The position numbers and the translations under genes were made by a program. A DNA stretch of 64,000 nucleotides from Paraburkholderia bonniea (GTDB taxonomy: Bacteria; Pseudomonadota; Gammaproteobacteria; Burkholderiales; Burkholderiaceae): the NCBI RefSeq assembly GCF_009455625.1, contig NZ_QPEQ01000002.1, positions 496,001 through 560,000 of the forward strand. Direction: 5' to 3'. Shown in pieces: positions 27,278 to 36,364 of this stretch. Under the pieces are notes generated by a model. The model was not told where the DNA came from, made no database searches, and saw nothing but the letters and a program-made list of their open reading frames with translations. Each line of letters begins with the position of its first letter. The stretch's first letter is position 1.

Positions 27278-28666
27278 ATGGTTTCGTTCCTGCTCACTGC
27301 GCTTGCGTTGCTGCTCAGCCTGGCTTTCACGCCCGCCTGGGCTGAGCAGCCAATGGACGACGATCAGGCCGCGCTGGGCCTGGCCGATCATCTCGCCGAG
27401 CCAGTTGCTTCTGCTTCTGCTTCTGCTTCTGCTTCTGCTTCTGCCTCTGCTTCCACCTCAACTGCCAGCAACAACACCATCCCCCCCAGCCCTCGCGCAG
27501 CCACATCCGAACCCGCCACCACACACCGCGACTGGCAAGCCGTGCTTGAAACAGCGCTCGCCAGCTACGACGCCGCGAACCAGGCGGGCAAGGTCGCACT
27601 GAACGACACGCTGCGCGCCTCGCTCTCGCTCACCTACGACCACGCGCTGGGAGCAGGCTGGCGCATCTATTTCTCAGACCGGCTCGATAGCGGCTGGCGC
27701 GCGGGAACCGGCCAGTACAACGCTGTGAACACCTTCAAGCAGGGCTATCTAAGCTGGCAGCCAGCAGCGTTATGGCATTTCGATGCAGGCCGGATCAACG
27801 TGCGCGAAGGCGTCGCATCCGGCTTTAATCCAACCGATTTTTTCAAGGTGAATGCGCTGCGCTCGGTGGTCTCGATTGATCCAGCCAGCCTGCGGGAAAA
27901 CCGCTTGGGCACAGTCATGCTGCGCGGCCAGCGCGTGTGGGACGGCGGCTCGCTCACCGCGTTGATCGCCCCCGAGCTGCCAGCAACCAGCAACCAGGGC
28001 GTGTTCAATCCAGATTTCGCCGCCACCAATGCACACACTCGTTATCTGCTGAGCGCCACACAACAGCTCACGCAAGGCTTCGCGCCCGAACTGCTGCTGT
28101 ATGGCGGCGCAGGGCTTGAGCCGCAACTCGGCGTGAACCTGAGCGCGTTGCTCAACGAATCCAGCGTGGCCTTTGCTGAATATGCGTTTGGCCGCGCCCG
28201 CGCACTGGCAGTGCTGCCCGGCACCGACCCCACGGCATGCCATGCCTATTCGAAACTGGCCACCGGCCTCACCCATACCTGGGCCGCCGGCCCGACGCTA
28301 ACGCTTGAGTACGACTACGACGGTGCCGCCGCAAATCGCTCCCTCTGGCAGCAACTCACGCAGATGCCCGCCGTACTCAGCGCATGGCAGCAAGCAAGCA
28401 GCGCGGCGCAAGAATTACCGACACGCCAGTCACTGTTTCTCTATGCCAGCTGGAACGATGCCTGGATCAGACATCTCGGCTTGAGTGCAATGGCCCGTTA
28501 CAGCCTGATCGAACATAGCTATTTCACCTGGCTTGAGACGCGCTACCATTGGCCGCGCTCCGAACTCGCACTGCAATGGCAAGCCAGCTATGGCACGGCA
28601 CACAGCGTGTATGGCGCGGTGCTGCAAAAGCAGATCGTGCAGGCCCTCTTTCAGTTTTACTTCTAG
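27278..28666 (+). CDS. Outer-membrane beta-barrel protein with Ser-Ala linker
   Basis: A 462-residue protein. The signal peptide MVSFLLTALALLLSLAFTPAWA begins at the ATG at 27278. An (SA)n linker encoded by a hexanucleotide repeat follows. The rest alternates short amphipathic beta-strands rich in aromatic residues and ends in a terminal Phe (QALFQFYF), the classic outer-membrane assembly signal. It resembles DUF1302-like or porin-type proteins, although no family motif is certain. It probably forms the outer-membrane end of the export system. Confidence 0.75.
   Translation: MVSFLLTALALLLSLAFTPAWAEQPMDDDQAALGLADHLAEPVASASASASASASASASTSTASNNTIPPSPRAATSEPATTHRDWQAVLETALASYDAANQAGKVALNDTLRASLSLTYDHALGAGWRIYFSDRLDSGWRAGTGQYNAVNTFKQGYLSWQPAALWHFDAGRINVREGVASGFNPTDFFKVNALRSVVSIDPASLRENRLGTVMLRGQRVWDGGSLTALIAPELPATSNQGVFNPDFAATNAHTRYLLSATQQLTQGFAPELLLYGGAGLEPQLGVNLSALLNESSVAFAEYAFGRARALAVLPGTDPTACHAYSKLATGLTHTWAAGPTLTLEYDYDGAAANRSLWQQLTQMPAVLSAWQQASSAAQELPTRQSLFLYASWNDAWIRHLGLSAMARYSLIEHSYFTWLETRYHWPRSELALQWQASYGTAHSVYGAVLQKQIVQALFQFYF
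27407..27454 (+). repeat. Hexanucleotide repeat (GCTTCT)6 plus two variant units
   Basis: Six perfect and two variant 6-bp units encode alternating Ala-Ser in the linker after the barrel protein's signal peptide. Copy-number change would alter linker length but not the frame. Confidence 0.9.
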
Positions 28667-28670
28667 GCCC

Positions 28671-29729
28671 ATGCAGAAAAAGCCCTCGTTCATTTCCTTG
28701 CCAGGCATGACGCGCCGCGACAGCGAACCGCACTTGCTAGCCCGTGTGTTCTTGCTGAACTGCCTGATCGGCCTGTGTTTCTGGATCAGCGGCCGCGAAG
28801 CGTCACTGCTTTCGTATCTGGTGATGGCCAATTCGATTGGCTTTAGCGCCTGGCTTTTTAGCGCGCTCTTTGGCCTCTTTACCCGGGTGCGGCTGGCACT
28901 GCCGGTGCGCGTGCTGATCGTCGCGCCGCTCAGCGTGGTCAGTGGCATGCAGATCGCCGCCCTGCTCGGTGGCCGTATGCCACCGCTGCTATCGCACCTG
29001 AAACTCACACGCTGGGTCTCGCTGGTTCCCACCTTTCTGATTGTCGGCATTGCCTGCGCCTTCGCCTCAGTGTTCGTGCAGTCGCTCAAGGTGCGCGCCG
29101 CGCTCGAAAAACAGCGCCGCGAAGCAGCCGAGCTACGCCAGTCCGAAACCGCCGCACGCCTCGCGTTGTTGCAAGCACAAATCGAGCCGCACTTTCTGTT
29201 CAACACCCTCGCCAATGTGCGCAGCCTGATCGAGCGCGATCCATCCGCCGCATCAGCCATGCTCGACAACCTGAACCGCTATCTGCGCGCCAGCCTCGGG
29301 CGCACGCGCAAGCCGGTGTCATCGCTGGAAGAAGAACTGGAACTGATCGACGCGTTGCTCTCCATTGCCGCGATGCGGCTAGGCAACCGCTTGCGCTACA
29401 CCATCACGCTGCCACCCGCGTTACGCTTTTTGCCCCTGCCGCCGCTGCTGTTCCAGCCACTGGTAGAAAACGCGCTGATTCACGGCGTTGAGCCCTCCAT
29501 CGAAGGCGGCGAAATTCACGTCGATGTCGAACGCGAAGCCAACATGTTGCGGCTGCGCGTGGTCGATACCGGCGTAGGTCTGAGCCGCGTCAGCAAACTC
29601 TATGGCGGCGTCGGGCTATCCAATGTGCGAGCCCGGCTGGCAACCCTCTATGGCGGCGCGGCCCATCTTTCGATAGAGTCCAACCCGATTCGCGGCGTAA
29701 CCGCACAACTCCTGATCCCGCTGCAATGA
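28671..29729 (+). CDS. LytS/AlgZ-type sensor histidine kinase
   Basis: A 352-residue membrane kinase that begins 4 bases after the barrel stop codon. Four hydrophobic segments lie within residues 24-135, then a short coiled coil (ALEKQRREAAELRQSE). The His-kinase core follows, with His174 in QIEPHFLFNTLANV, an N-box FQPLVENALIHGVEP and a G-box VDTGVGLSR. This is the family that pairs with LytTR regulators. It has no separate sensor domain, so the membrane segments may sense the signal, possibly envelope or product state. Confidence 0.9.
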   Translation: MQKKPSFISLPGMTRRDSEPHLLARVFLLNCLIGLCFWISGREASLLSYLVMANSIGFSAWLFSALFGLFTRVRLALPVRVLIVAPLSVVSGMQIAALLGGRMPPLLSHLKLTRWVSLVPTFLIVGIACAFASVFVQSLKVRAALEKQRREAAELRQSETAARLALLQAQIEPHFLFNTLANVRSLIERDPSAASAMLDNLNRYLRASLGRTRKPVSSLEEELELIDALLSIAAMRLGNRLRYTITLPPALRFLPLPPLLFQPLVENALIHGVEPSIEGGEIHVDVEREANMLRLRVVDTGVGLSRVSKLYGGVGLSNVRARLATLYGGAAHLSIESNPIRGVTAQLLIPLQ

Positions 29730-29730
29730 C

Positions 29731-30462
29731 ATGCCCACCGCTCTGATCGCTGACGACGAACCCAATCTGGCTATCGAGCTGGCCTCACGCCTCACACAGT
29801 TCTGGCCTGAGCTGCAGATCATCGCCATGCCGCGCAACGGCATTGATGCACTCGCTGAACTCAACGCCCAGCAACCCGACTTCGCCTTCCTCGATATCCG
29901 CATGCCGGGGCTGGACGGCTTGCAGATCGCGCGCTCGGTGCCGCATATGCAAATCGTGTTCGTCACCGCTTACGACGAATACGCCGCACGCGCATTCGAT
30001 ACCTCCGCGATTGATTACCTGATGAAGCCGCTGACCGATGAGCGTCTGCTGAAATGCATCACACGGCTGCAACGCGGCGGGCGGATGCCGCCGAGCAACC
30101 AGGAAGCGGCCATGGCCAGCGCACCACGCGATGACGCCCCGATCCGCTGGCTCGCGGTGGGCTACCGCGATGCCACCCGCCTGGTGGCGATTGATGAAGT
30201 GATCTACTTTCAGGCCACCGACAAATACACCGAAGTGGTCACCGCCAGCCATCGCCATGTGATCCGCACACCGCTGAAGGAGTTGCTGCCGCGTCTGGAT
30301 GCCGGGCAGTTTGTGCAGGTGCATCGCAGCGTGATCGTCGCGCTGGCGGAGATCGACCGGGTGGAACGCGATTTGCTGGGGCGCTCGCGGATTCATCTAC
30401 GCGCACGCACCGAAACGCTGCCGGTCAGCCGGGGCTATGTGAGTTTGTTCCGCCAGATGTGA
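29731..30462 (+). CDS. LytTR-family response regulator
   Basis: A 243-residue regulator. The receiver domain has DD8-9, phospho-acceptor Asp55 in FAFLDIRMPGLDG, VTAYDE and YLMKPL. The C-terminal LytTR DNA-binding domain includes IDEVIYFQATDKYTEVVT and FVQVHRSVIVAL. It starts two bases after the kinase stop codon, so the pair is co-translated, and probably also with the export genes. Likely targets are the divergent export and biosynthetic promoters; this is inference. Confidence 0.9.
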   Translation: MPTALIADDEPNLAIELASRLTQFWPELQIIAMPRNGIDALAELNAQQPDFAFLDIRMPGLDGLQIARSVPHMQIVFVTAYDEYAARAFDTSAIDYLMKPLTDERLLKCITRLQRGGRMPPSNQEAAMASAPRDDAPIRWLAVGYRDATRLVAIDEVIYFQATDKYTEVVTASHRHVIRTPLKELLPRLDAGQFVQVHRSVIVALAEIDRVERDLLGRSRIHLRARTETLPVSRGYVSLFRQM

Positions 30463-30920
30463 GGTGGGGATGGGTGCTGGGTTGAAGTTATGTGGTGGTG
30501 ATGGCGGGCGTGGGCGTGGCGAAAAGCACGGCAATGGCCGCCGCGCTGGAATGAAACCCGCCGCCCAGGCCTCGATTGCGGCCCGCAACGAGCTGCGTTA
30601 AGGTGAGCCCCAGTCCGCTCCGTGTACACCGCGCGTGGTTTGCGTGGTTTGCGTGGTTTGCGTGGTTTGCGTGGTTTGCGTGGTTTGCGTGGTTTGCGTA
30701 GTTCACGTAGTTCACGTAGTTCACGTAGTTCACGTAGTTCACGTAGTTCACGTAGTTCACGTAGTTCACGTAGTTCACGTAGTTCACGTAGTTCACGTAG
30801 TTCACGTAGTTCACGTAGTTCACGTAGTTCACGTAGTTCACGCAGTCACATGCTCCAGGTCACCCCCATTCCTGACGCCCTGCCCGCCCGTCGCCCGCCA
30901 GGCGTTACACCGAGGCAATC
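30463..30920. other. Intergenic region holding a compound minisatellite upstream of nrdJ
   Basis: 458 bp without a gene. Apart from the tandem array (30633-30848) it is ordinary GC-rich sequence. No cobalamin riboswitch was seen upstream of nrdJ. Open frames through the array on both strands arise only because the unit length is a multiple of three. Confidence 0.6.
30633..30848. repeat. Compound 9-bp tandem array: 7x GCGTGGTTT, then 15x ACGTAGTTC
   Basis: Seven perfect GCGTGGTTT units (30633-30695) pass through one hybrid GCGTAGTTC (30696-30704) into fifteen perfect ACGTAGTTC units (30705-30839) and one degenerate unit. The two families differ at three positions, so the second probably arose and expanded from a mutated unit. 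ACGTAGTTC units carry an ACGT core every 9 bp. The array ends about 70 bp before the nrdJ start. Confidence 0.95.
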
Positions 30921-33455
30921 ATGGCCAACACCGCAGCTCCTGTCTTCCCGCCCCAGCCATTCGCGCTGGATGTGCTGCTAGAGAAATACGCCAAAGGCAC
31001 CGAACAATCCGCTGAGGATGTCTATCTGCGCGTTGCTCGCGGCGTCGCCCAAGCCGAGCCAGAGGCGCTGCGCGAAGCAGTCGCGGCACGCTTTGCCGAC
31101 AACCTGCGGCACGGCGCACTAGGCGCAGGCCGCATCATGAGCGCCGCAGGCACCGGCATCGCCGCGACGCTCATCAACTGCTTCGTGCAACCAGTCGGCG
31201 ACAGCATTCAAGGCCCCGACGCCGAAGGCCTGCCCGGGATCTACGTAGCGCTGCTCGAAGCCGCCGAAACCATGCGGCGCGGCGGCGGCGTCGGCTATAA
31301 CTTCTCCGCGATCCGCCCCAAAGGGGCACGAGTACACACCACACATTCAGCAGCATCGGGCCCCTGCAGCTACATCGACGTGTTCGACGCCTCATGCCGC
31401 ACCGTGGAAAGCGCAGGCTCCCGGCGCGGCGCGCAAATGGCCGTGCTCGACTGCGACCACCCCGATCTGCTCGAATTCATCGAGGCCAAGCATGTCAAAG
31501 GGCGCTGGAACAACTTCAATATTTCGGTCGCGGTGAGCGACGCCTTCATGCGCGCCGTCGAAACCGATGCGCGCTGGCCGCTGGTACATCGCGCCGCCCC
31601 CTCGCCCGCGTTGCGCGCCGCCAATGATGTATATCAGCGCGAAGACGGCCTGTGGGTCTACAGCGAGCCCACCGCCCGCGCACTCTGGGAGCGCATCATG
31701 CGCTCGACCTACGACATCGCTGAACCCGGCGTGGTGTTCATCTCGCGCATGAACGAGGACAACAACCTGCGCGCACTCGAAACCATCCGCGCGACCAATC
31801 CTTGCGGCGAACAACCCTTACCCGCATATGGCTGCTGCAATCTTGGGCCACTGAACCTGACCCGCTTCGTACTCGCCCCATTCGCCCAGCTACACGGCGG
31901 CCAGCCAGAATTCGACTGGGACGCACTGGCGGCACGCACCGCCACCCAAGTGCGGTTTCTCGACGATGTGCTCGACGTCACGCTCTGGCCACTGCCCGCG
32001 CAACACGCCGAAGCCCAGGCCAAACGCCGCATCGGCGTGGGATTTACCGGCCTTGGCGACACCCTGGTGATGCTCGGCCTGCGCTACGACGCCACCGAAG
32101 GCCGTGACTTTGCCGTACAGATCGCACGCTGCATGCGCGACGCGGCATATCGCGCCTCAGTTGAACTCGCGCAAGAACGCGGCGCGTTTCCGCTCTTCGA
32201 CGCCGAGCGCTATCTCGAACCCGGCACCTTCGCCTCACGCCTGCCCGAGGACTTACAGCAAGCGATCCGGCGCGATGGCATCCGCCATAGCCACCTGCTG
32301 TCGATCGCCCCCACCGGCACCGTCAGCCTGGCGTTTGCCGACAACGCCTCGAACGGCATTGAGCCCGCGTTCTCATGGACCTACACCCGCATGAAAATCA
32401 TGGCCGACGGCAGCCGCGCATCCTTCGCCGTCGAAGACTACGCCTACCGGCTCTACCGTGAGATGGGCGGCGATCTCGAAGCATTACCCGCGTACTTCGT
32501 CAGCGCGTTGCAGATGTCCGCTCACGCTCATCTACAGATGATGGCCGCCGTGCAGCCCTATATCGACACCTCGATCTCAAAGACCGTGAATGTCGCCGCC
32601 GACTACCCCTTCGACGCCTTCGAAAGCCTGTACTTCGACGCCTGGAAAAGCGGCCTGAAAGGGCTCGCCACCTACCGCCCCAACGCGACCCTCGGCGCAG
32701 TGTTAAGCGTCACACCCAGCGCCACCGCTGACGACGCGCTCAGCGCCACCGAGGTCGATCCACTACGCATCGCCATTGACCACCGGCCGCGCGGCGAACT
32801 ACCCGCGATCATCGAGAAGGTCGAATACCTGACACAAACCGGGAAAAAATCGCTGTATGTAGCCGTGTCATTCATGGAGGTGAGCGGACACATGAGCGGT
32901 GAAGACATGACCATCGCGCGGCCCATCGAATTCTTTATTCCGGTGGGACAACGCGACGAATCGCAGCAATGGATCACCGCGACGATGCGCTCGCTTTCAC
33001 TCGCGGCGCGCGGCGGATTTGTCGCACGCAACCTGCAGGATTTACGCAAAGTGTCCTGGGACCGCGGCCAGGTACGGCTAGGCGAAGTACGCAGACTAGA
33101 TGGGCAACGCTCACCGCGCTGGCATGACTCAGAAGTGGCGGCGCTAGCGTATGCGATCCAGCAGATCCTGCACCGCCGAGGGTTTCTCGACGAAGAAGGC
33201 AACCAGGTGCCATCACGTTTGCTGGCACACCTGCCACGCGGTGTGCTGAACGACACGGCGCAAAAACCACCGCTTCATGGCGCGGATGCTGATGCTGCCG
33301 CAGAGGTGAAAGCGGATGCGGATACTGATGCCAGCGCCTATTCGCTACAAATCATGGCGGGCCAGCCGTGCGGCACCTGCGGCGCACATGCGGTGATCCG
33401 CAAGGACGGCTGCGATTTTTGCACCGCCTGCGGCGAAACCGGGGCATGTGGTTAA
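30921..33455 (+). CDS. nrdJ: Class II (adenosylcobalamin-dependent) ribonucleoside-diphosphate reductase
   Basis: An 844-residue oxygen-independent ribonucleotide reductase supplying deoxynucleotides. The ten-stranded-barrel core is recognisable from ATLINCFVQPVGDSIQ (first redox cysteine), RRGGGVGYNFSAIRP, NPCGEQPLPAYGCCNLGPLN (active-site Cys and Glu) and SIAPTGTVSLAFADNASNGIEP. The C-terminus has two paired cysteines in a zinc-ribbon-like tail (PCGTCGAHAV, DGCDFCTACG), used in family members to re-reduce the active site. Before that lies an Ala/Asp-rich linker (ADADAAAEVKADADTD). It begins at ATG 30921 with a weak GAGG site, just downstream of the 9-bp tandem array. Confidence 0.93.
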   Translation: MANTAAPVFPPQPFALDVLLEKYAKGTEQSAEDVYLRVARGVAQAEPEALREAVAARFADNLRHGALGAGRIMSAAGTGIAATLINCFVQPVGDSIQGPDAEGLPGIYVALLEAAETMRRGGGVGYNFSAIRPKGARVHTTHSAASGPCSYIDVFDASCRTVESAGSRRGAQMAVLDCDHPDLLEFIEAKHVKGRWNNFNISVAVSDAFMRAVETDARWPLVHRAAPSPALRAANDVYQREDGLWVYSEPTARALWERIMRSTYDIAEPGVVFISRMNEDNNLRALETIRATNPCGEQPLPAYGCCNLGPLNLTRFVLAPFAQLHGGQPEFDWDALAARTATQVRFLDDVLDVTLWPLPAQHAEAQAKRRIGVGFTGLGDTLVMLGLRYDATEGRDFAVQIARCMRDAAYRASVELAQERGAFPLFDAERYLEPGTFASRLPEDLQQAIRRDGIRHSHLLSIAPTGTVSLAFADNASNGIEPAFSWTYTRMKIMADGSRASFAVEDYAYRLYREMGGDLEALPAYFVSALQMSAHAHLQMMAAVQPYIDTSISKTVNVAADYPFDAFESLYFDAWKSGLKGLATYRPNATLGAVLSVTPSATADDALSATEVDPLRIAIDHRPRGELPAIIEKVEYLTQTGKKSLYVAVSFMEVSGHMSGEDMTIARPIEFFIPVGQRDESQQWITATMRSLSLAARGGFVARNLQDLRKVSWDRGQVRLGEVRRLDGQRSPRWHDSEVAALAYAIQQILHRRGFLDEEGNQVPSRLLAHLPRGVLNDTAQKPPLHGADADAAAEVKADADTDASAYSLQIMAGQPCGTCGAHAVIRKDGCDFCTACGETGACG

Positions 33456-33737
33456 GGGAGATGATCTGAAATACAGCGAGGCCGTGGCAGTGGTCACGCC
33501 CAGTGAAAAACGCTGATGAAGGGCCGGTGAATGAAACGAAGAACGTTTGTCTTGCTTCACCGGCCACATGATCCAATGCCAGAGAATTAATTTTCGCTGT
33601 TATCGCCTGACATGCTCAGGCAGGTCATGCCCCCGCCGAGACGTTTCCGCGCCATCCATTCACCGTCATGCCGCCACACCAACCTGGCATGAATTCAGGC
33701 GCATGTACGGCCGGTGCACCCACCGCTTCTTCTGCGC

Positions 33738-34933
33738 TTACACAGGCACCAAACCATGCGGATCCAGCACGAACTTGCGCGGCGCACCGCCATCGAACTG
33801 GCGATAACCCTCCGGCGCATCATCCAGCGGCACCACAGTCACGTTCACGATGTCCGCGATCGGCAACCGGTTCCACAAGATCGCCTGCATCAGGTTGCGG
33901 TTGTACTTCAGCACCGGCGTCTGACCGGTATGGAACGAATGCGACTTGGCCCAGCCCAGGCCAAAGCGGATGCTCAGGCTGCCCTGACGGGCAGCAGCAT
34001 CAGCCGCGCCCGGGTCATCGGTCACATACAAACCCGGAATCCCGATCGCACCCGCCACACGCGTGACATCCATCAACGAGTTCAGCACCGTTGCAGGCGC
34101 TTCTTCGTGATGACCCTGATGGCCATGACCATGCGCTTCGAAACCCACACAATCCACCGCACAATCCACTTCAGGCTGGCCAAGAATTTGCGCGATCTGC
34201 TCACCCAGCGACGCATCGCGCGACAAATCCACCGTTTCGAAACCCACTGAACGCGCATGCGCCAGCCGCGCCTCATTCATATCCCCCACGATGGTGCAAG
34301 CCGCACCCAGCAGCCGCGCCGAAGCCGCTGCCGCCATACCGACCGGCCCCGCACCAGCGACATACACCGTGGCACCAGGCCTCACCCCCGCCATTACCGC
34401 ACCGTGATAACCGGTCGGCAAGATATCGGACAGGCAAGTCAGATCGCGGATCTTCTCCATCGCGCGGTCACGGTCCGGGAATTTCAGCAAGTTGAAATCG
34501 GCATACGGCACCAGCACGTATTCCGCCTGACCGCCAATCCATCCCCCATATCGACATAGCCATACGCCCCACCCGCACGCGACGGATTGACATTCAGGCA
34601 CACGCCGGTGTGCTGCTCCCGGCAGCTACGGCAACGGCCACAAGCGACGTTGAACGGCACCGAGACCAGATCACCCATCTTTAAGGTTTCGACATCACGC
34701 CCCACCTCGATCACCTCACCGGTAATCTCATGCCCCAACACCAGCCCGACTTCGGCAGTAGTGCGGCCACGCACCATGTGCTGATCCGAGCCACAGATAT
34801 TCGTAGCGACCACCCGAAGAATCACCCCATGACCTATCGCACGGCCACGCGGATCGACCATCCGCGGAAAATCAAGTTCGCGTACTTCGACCTTGCCCTG
34901 CCCCAGATACACCACGCCACGATTGCTGCTCAT
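33738..34933 (-). pseudogene. fdhA: Glutathione-independent formaldehyde dehydrogenase, frameshifted in a G5 tract
   Basis: A zinc alcohol-dehydrogenase-family protein with tightly bound NAD that oxidises formaldehyde to formate. Two frames join if one G is added to the minus-strand G5 tract (34543-34547 on +): SRAGGAYGYVDMG then GWIGGQAEYVLVPYAD, giving 398 residues, the normal FdhA length. Visible features include NICGSDQH (catalytic-zinc Cys), GHEITGEVIEVG, a four-cysteine structural-zinc loop (CGRCRSCREQHTGVC) and the NAD site VYVAGAGPVGMAAAASA. GGGAGA precedes the ATG at 34933. In Pseudomonas fdhA accompanies soxBDAG and disposes of methyl-group formaldehyde, which fits this genome. It is otherwise undecayed, so the frameshift may be a sequencing artefact. 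Confidence 0.85.
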
Positions 34934-35216
34934 CGTCTTGTCTCCCTGCTGGTTTTGAGGCGCGCCGCGCCGTTTTGACATCCACCGCAACGGATGCCAC
35001 TGCAGTGAGCGTAGCCGCTCGAAGACCTATCGCAGCGTGCTCAATCCGACATGGGTGTGTGTCAAACCGACATGTGGTGGGGGCGTTGGGGAGGGGGACG
35101 TCGGGAGGGCTCGTTACAAATCCTGTCAGTGGGTTTGAGCTGCGTTTGAGCTGCGATGTGTTGTCTTGTCTTGCGCATTAGGATGTTCGTTGTGACGGGA
35201 GGCGTACTGAGATCGG
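34934..35216. other. Intergenic region upstream of fdhA
   Basis: About 280 bp without a gene. It contains two CCGACATG copies around 35048-35072 that could be part of an fdhA control site. Nothing else was recognised. Confidence 0.4.
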
Positions 35217-35268
35217 TTATTAACAAACGTTCCAAGCTGGTTCACTAACTGGCTGGTGATATTGAACT
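35217..35268 (-). pseudogene. Decayed fragment of a CdiA pre-toxin region
   Basis: Read on the minus strand it encodes FNITSQLVNQLGTFVNN, matching FDITSQFVNQIGTFVNN in CdiA and in the orphan cassette at 35744-37062. DNA identity over about 50 bp is high but no longer exact. It touches the stop of the immunity gene at 35267, the place where the next cassette's pre-toxin sequence would begin. It is read as the remnant of a further orphan toxin/immunity module. Confidence 0.7.
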
Positions 35269-35743
35269 ATGGAGTTTTCCAAGTGCGGGTTGCCGTCTTT
35301 ATGACTGTCTGAAATTCGCCGAGACCCAAAGCTATTTCACGGATGGTCGATAGATCATCACCGCGACCGTAGATCATCTTAGCTTGCTCTCCCGATTCGA
35401 TTAGAAAAACCAGATGCCCGTCGTCCAACAAACTGCCGACTGAAACTAAATGTTTGAAATCGCTAAATTCGGCATCCGAGTTCGTCGCCGGGAACGCTTG
35501 TTCAATAAGCTCTGTATATGCGCTGGATGCGTTTAACTGAAAAATTCTCTCGTCATCAACTGTCTCTTTGATGCAGAACAACGCGGATAACAAATTGAGG
35601 TCAACGTTGAGTGTTGCATTCAATGAAAGAATAATTTCCCCACCTATGAAATAGGCGAAACATCCATTTTTAAAGTCATTTGTAGACCATGAGTCAACCG
35701 CATCGCACCAAATTGCAAAAGCATCTGGGTTACCAATTAGCAT
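35267..35743 (-). CDS. Immunity protein for the distal orphan CdiA toxin (Imm42-like)
   Basis: A 158-residue acidic cytosolic protein starting immediately after the TAA of the orphan toxin frame. Its N-terminus (MLIGNPDAFAIWCDAVDSW, then FKNGCFAYFIGGEIILS) resembles polymorphic-toxin immunity proteins of the Imm42 kind as I remember them. Position directly after a CdiA-CT is the stronger evidence. It is AT-rich relative to the flanking genes, as usual for exchanged CDI cassettes. It should neutralise the toxin domain encoded in 35744-36190. Confidence 0.65.
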   Translation of the reverse strand: MLIGNPDAFAIWCDAVDSWSTNDFKNGCFAYFIGGEIILSLNATLNVDLNLLSALFCIKETVDDERIFQLNASSAYTELIEQAFPATNSDAEFSDFKHLVSVGSLLDDGHLVFLIESGEQAKMIYGRGDDLSTIREIALGLGEFQTVIKTATRTWKTP

Positions 35744-36188
35744 TTATTTCCCCTTAAATTTAAGCTTTCGCCTAACCTCGATTGGAATGGCCGAAGCGTT
35801 AATCGGTGCTTTTTTATCGCCCGTGGAGCCGCTCCAGTGGTAGACCCCGTTCCCATCAGAATCAAATCTGTTGATATTGCCATTCGAGTCGATTGCGTAT
35901 CGCGTTTCTTCACCACCAGGAATCGAAGAATTGAAAAGATCAAGCGAATTTCTCGGCTCCGTGCCTGCACTTGGACGATTTCCGGGCATCCCAAGGGTGT
36001 GTTTGGGATTTGATTCAACTCGCAATCCATTGTCAGCAGTTACTGTATCCGGAATCGGTAAGCGATTCTTGTTTCCGCTTGCTGATGTAAAAACAAAATC
36101 AACCAACCCCGCAATCGCATCAACTGCGCCACCAACTGGCTTAAAAATCTCCTCAATGAGCTTCGATCCTGCTGGCGTCACCAGCGCT

Positions 36189-36364
36189 CCAGCCATGATC
36201 GTCGGATCAAGCTGCGTCGCCGGATCGGCAATGACGCCATCACCTTTTTGCGCCTGCTCCGGGCGATACCCTGGCAGCTTAAACGGTGGCAGGCCTGAGC
36301 CCAATGGAAACACCAGCGGTCCGGGTGGCGGCAGCGCCACCTGATTATTCTCCACCTCAGTCAG
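36189..36364 (-). repeat. 176-bp linker repeat, copy 1 (copy 2 at 37837-38012)
   Basis: It appears identical base for base, by eye, to 37837-38012 at a constant offset of 1648. It encodes the VENN end and the Pro-rich linker (PPPGPLVFPLGSGLPPFKLP) that precede both orphan toxin domains. It is the shared junction used by the two orphan cassettes but not by the full-length CdiA. Confidence 0.9.

Noticed and set aside
30633..30848. CRISPR-like array
   Set aside because: Units are 9 bp, contiguous and without spacers; no cas genes nearby.
30463..30920. Cobalamin riboswitch upstream of the B12-dependent reductase
   Set aside because: No B12-box-like conserved segment could be found; the region is mostly minisatellite.
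30488..30981. Open frames encoding Val-Asn-Tyr, Arg-Ser-Ser and Val-Val-His repeats on both strands
   Set aside because: They exist only because the 9-bp tandem unit is a multiple of three; no start context or real protein outside the array.
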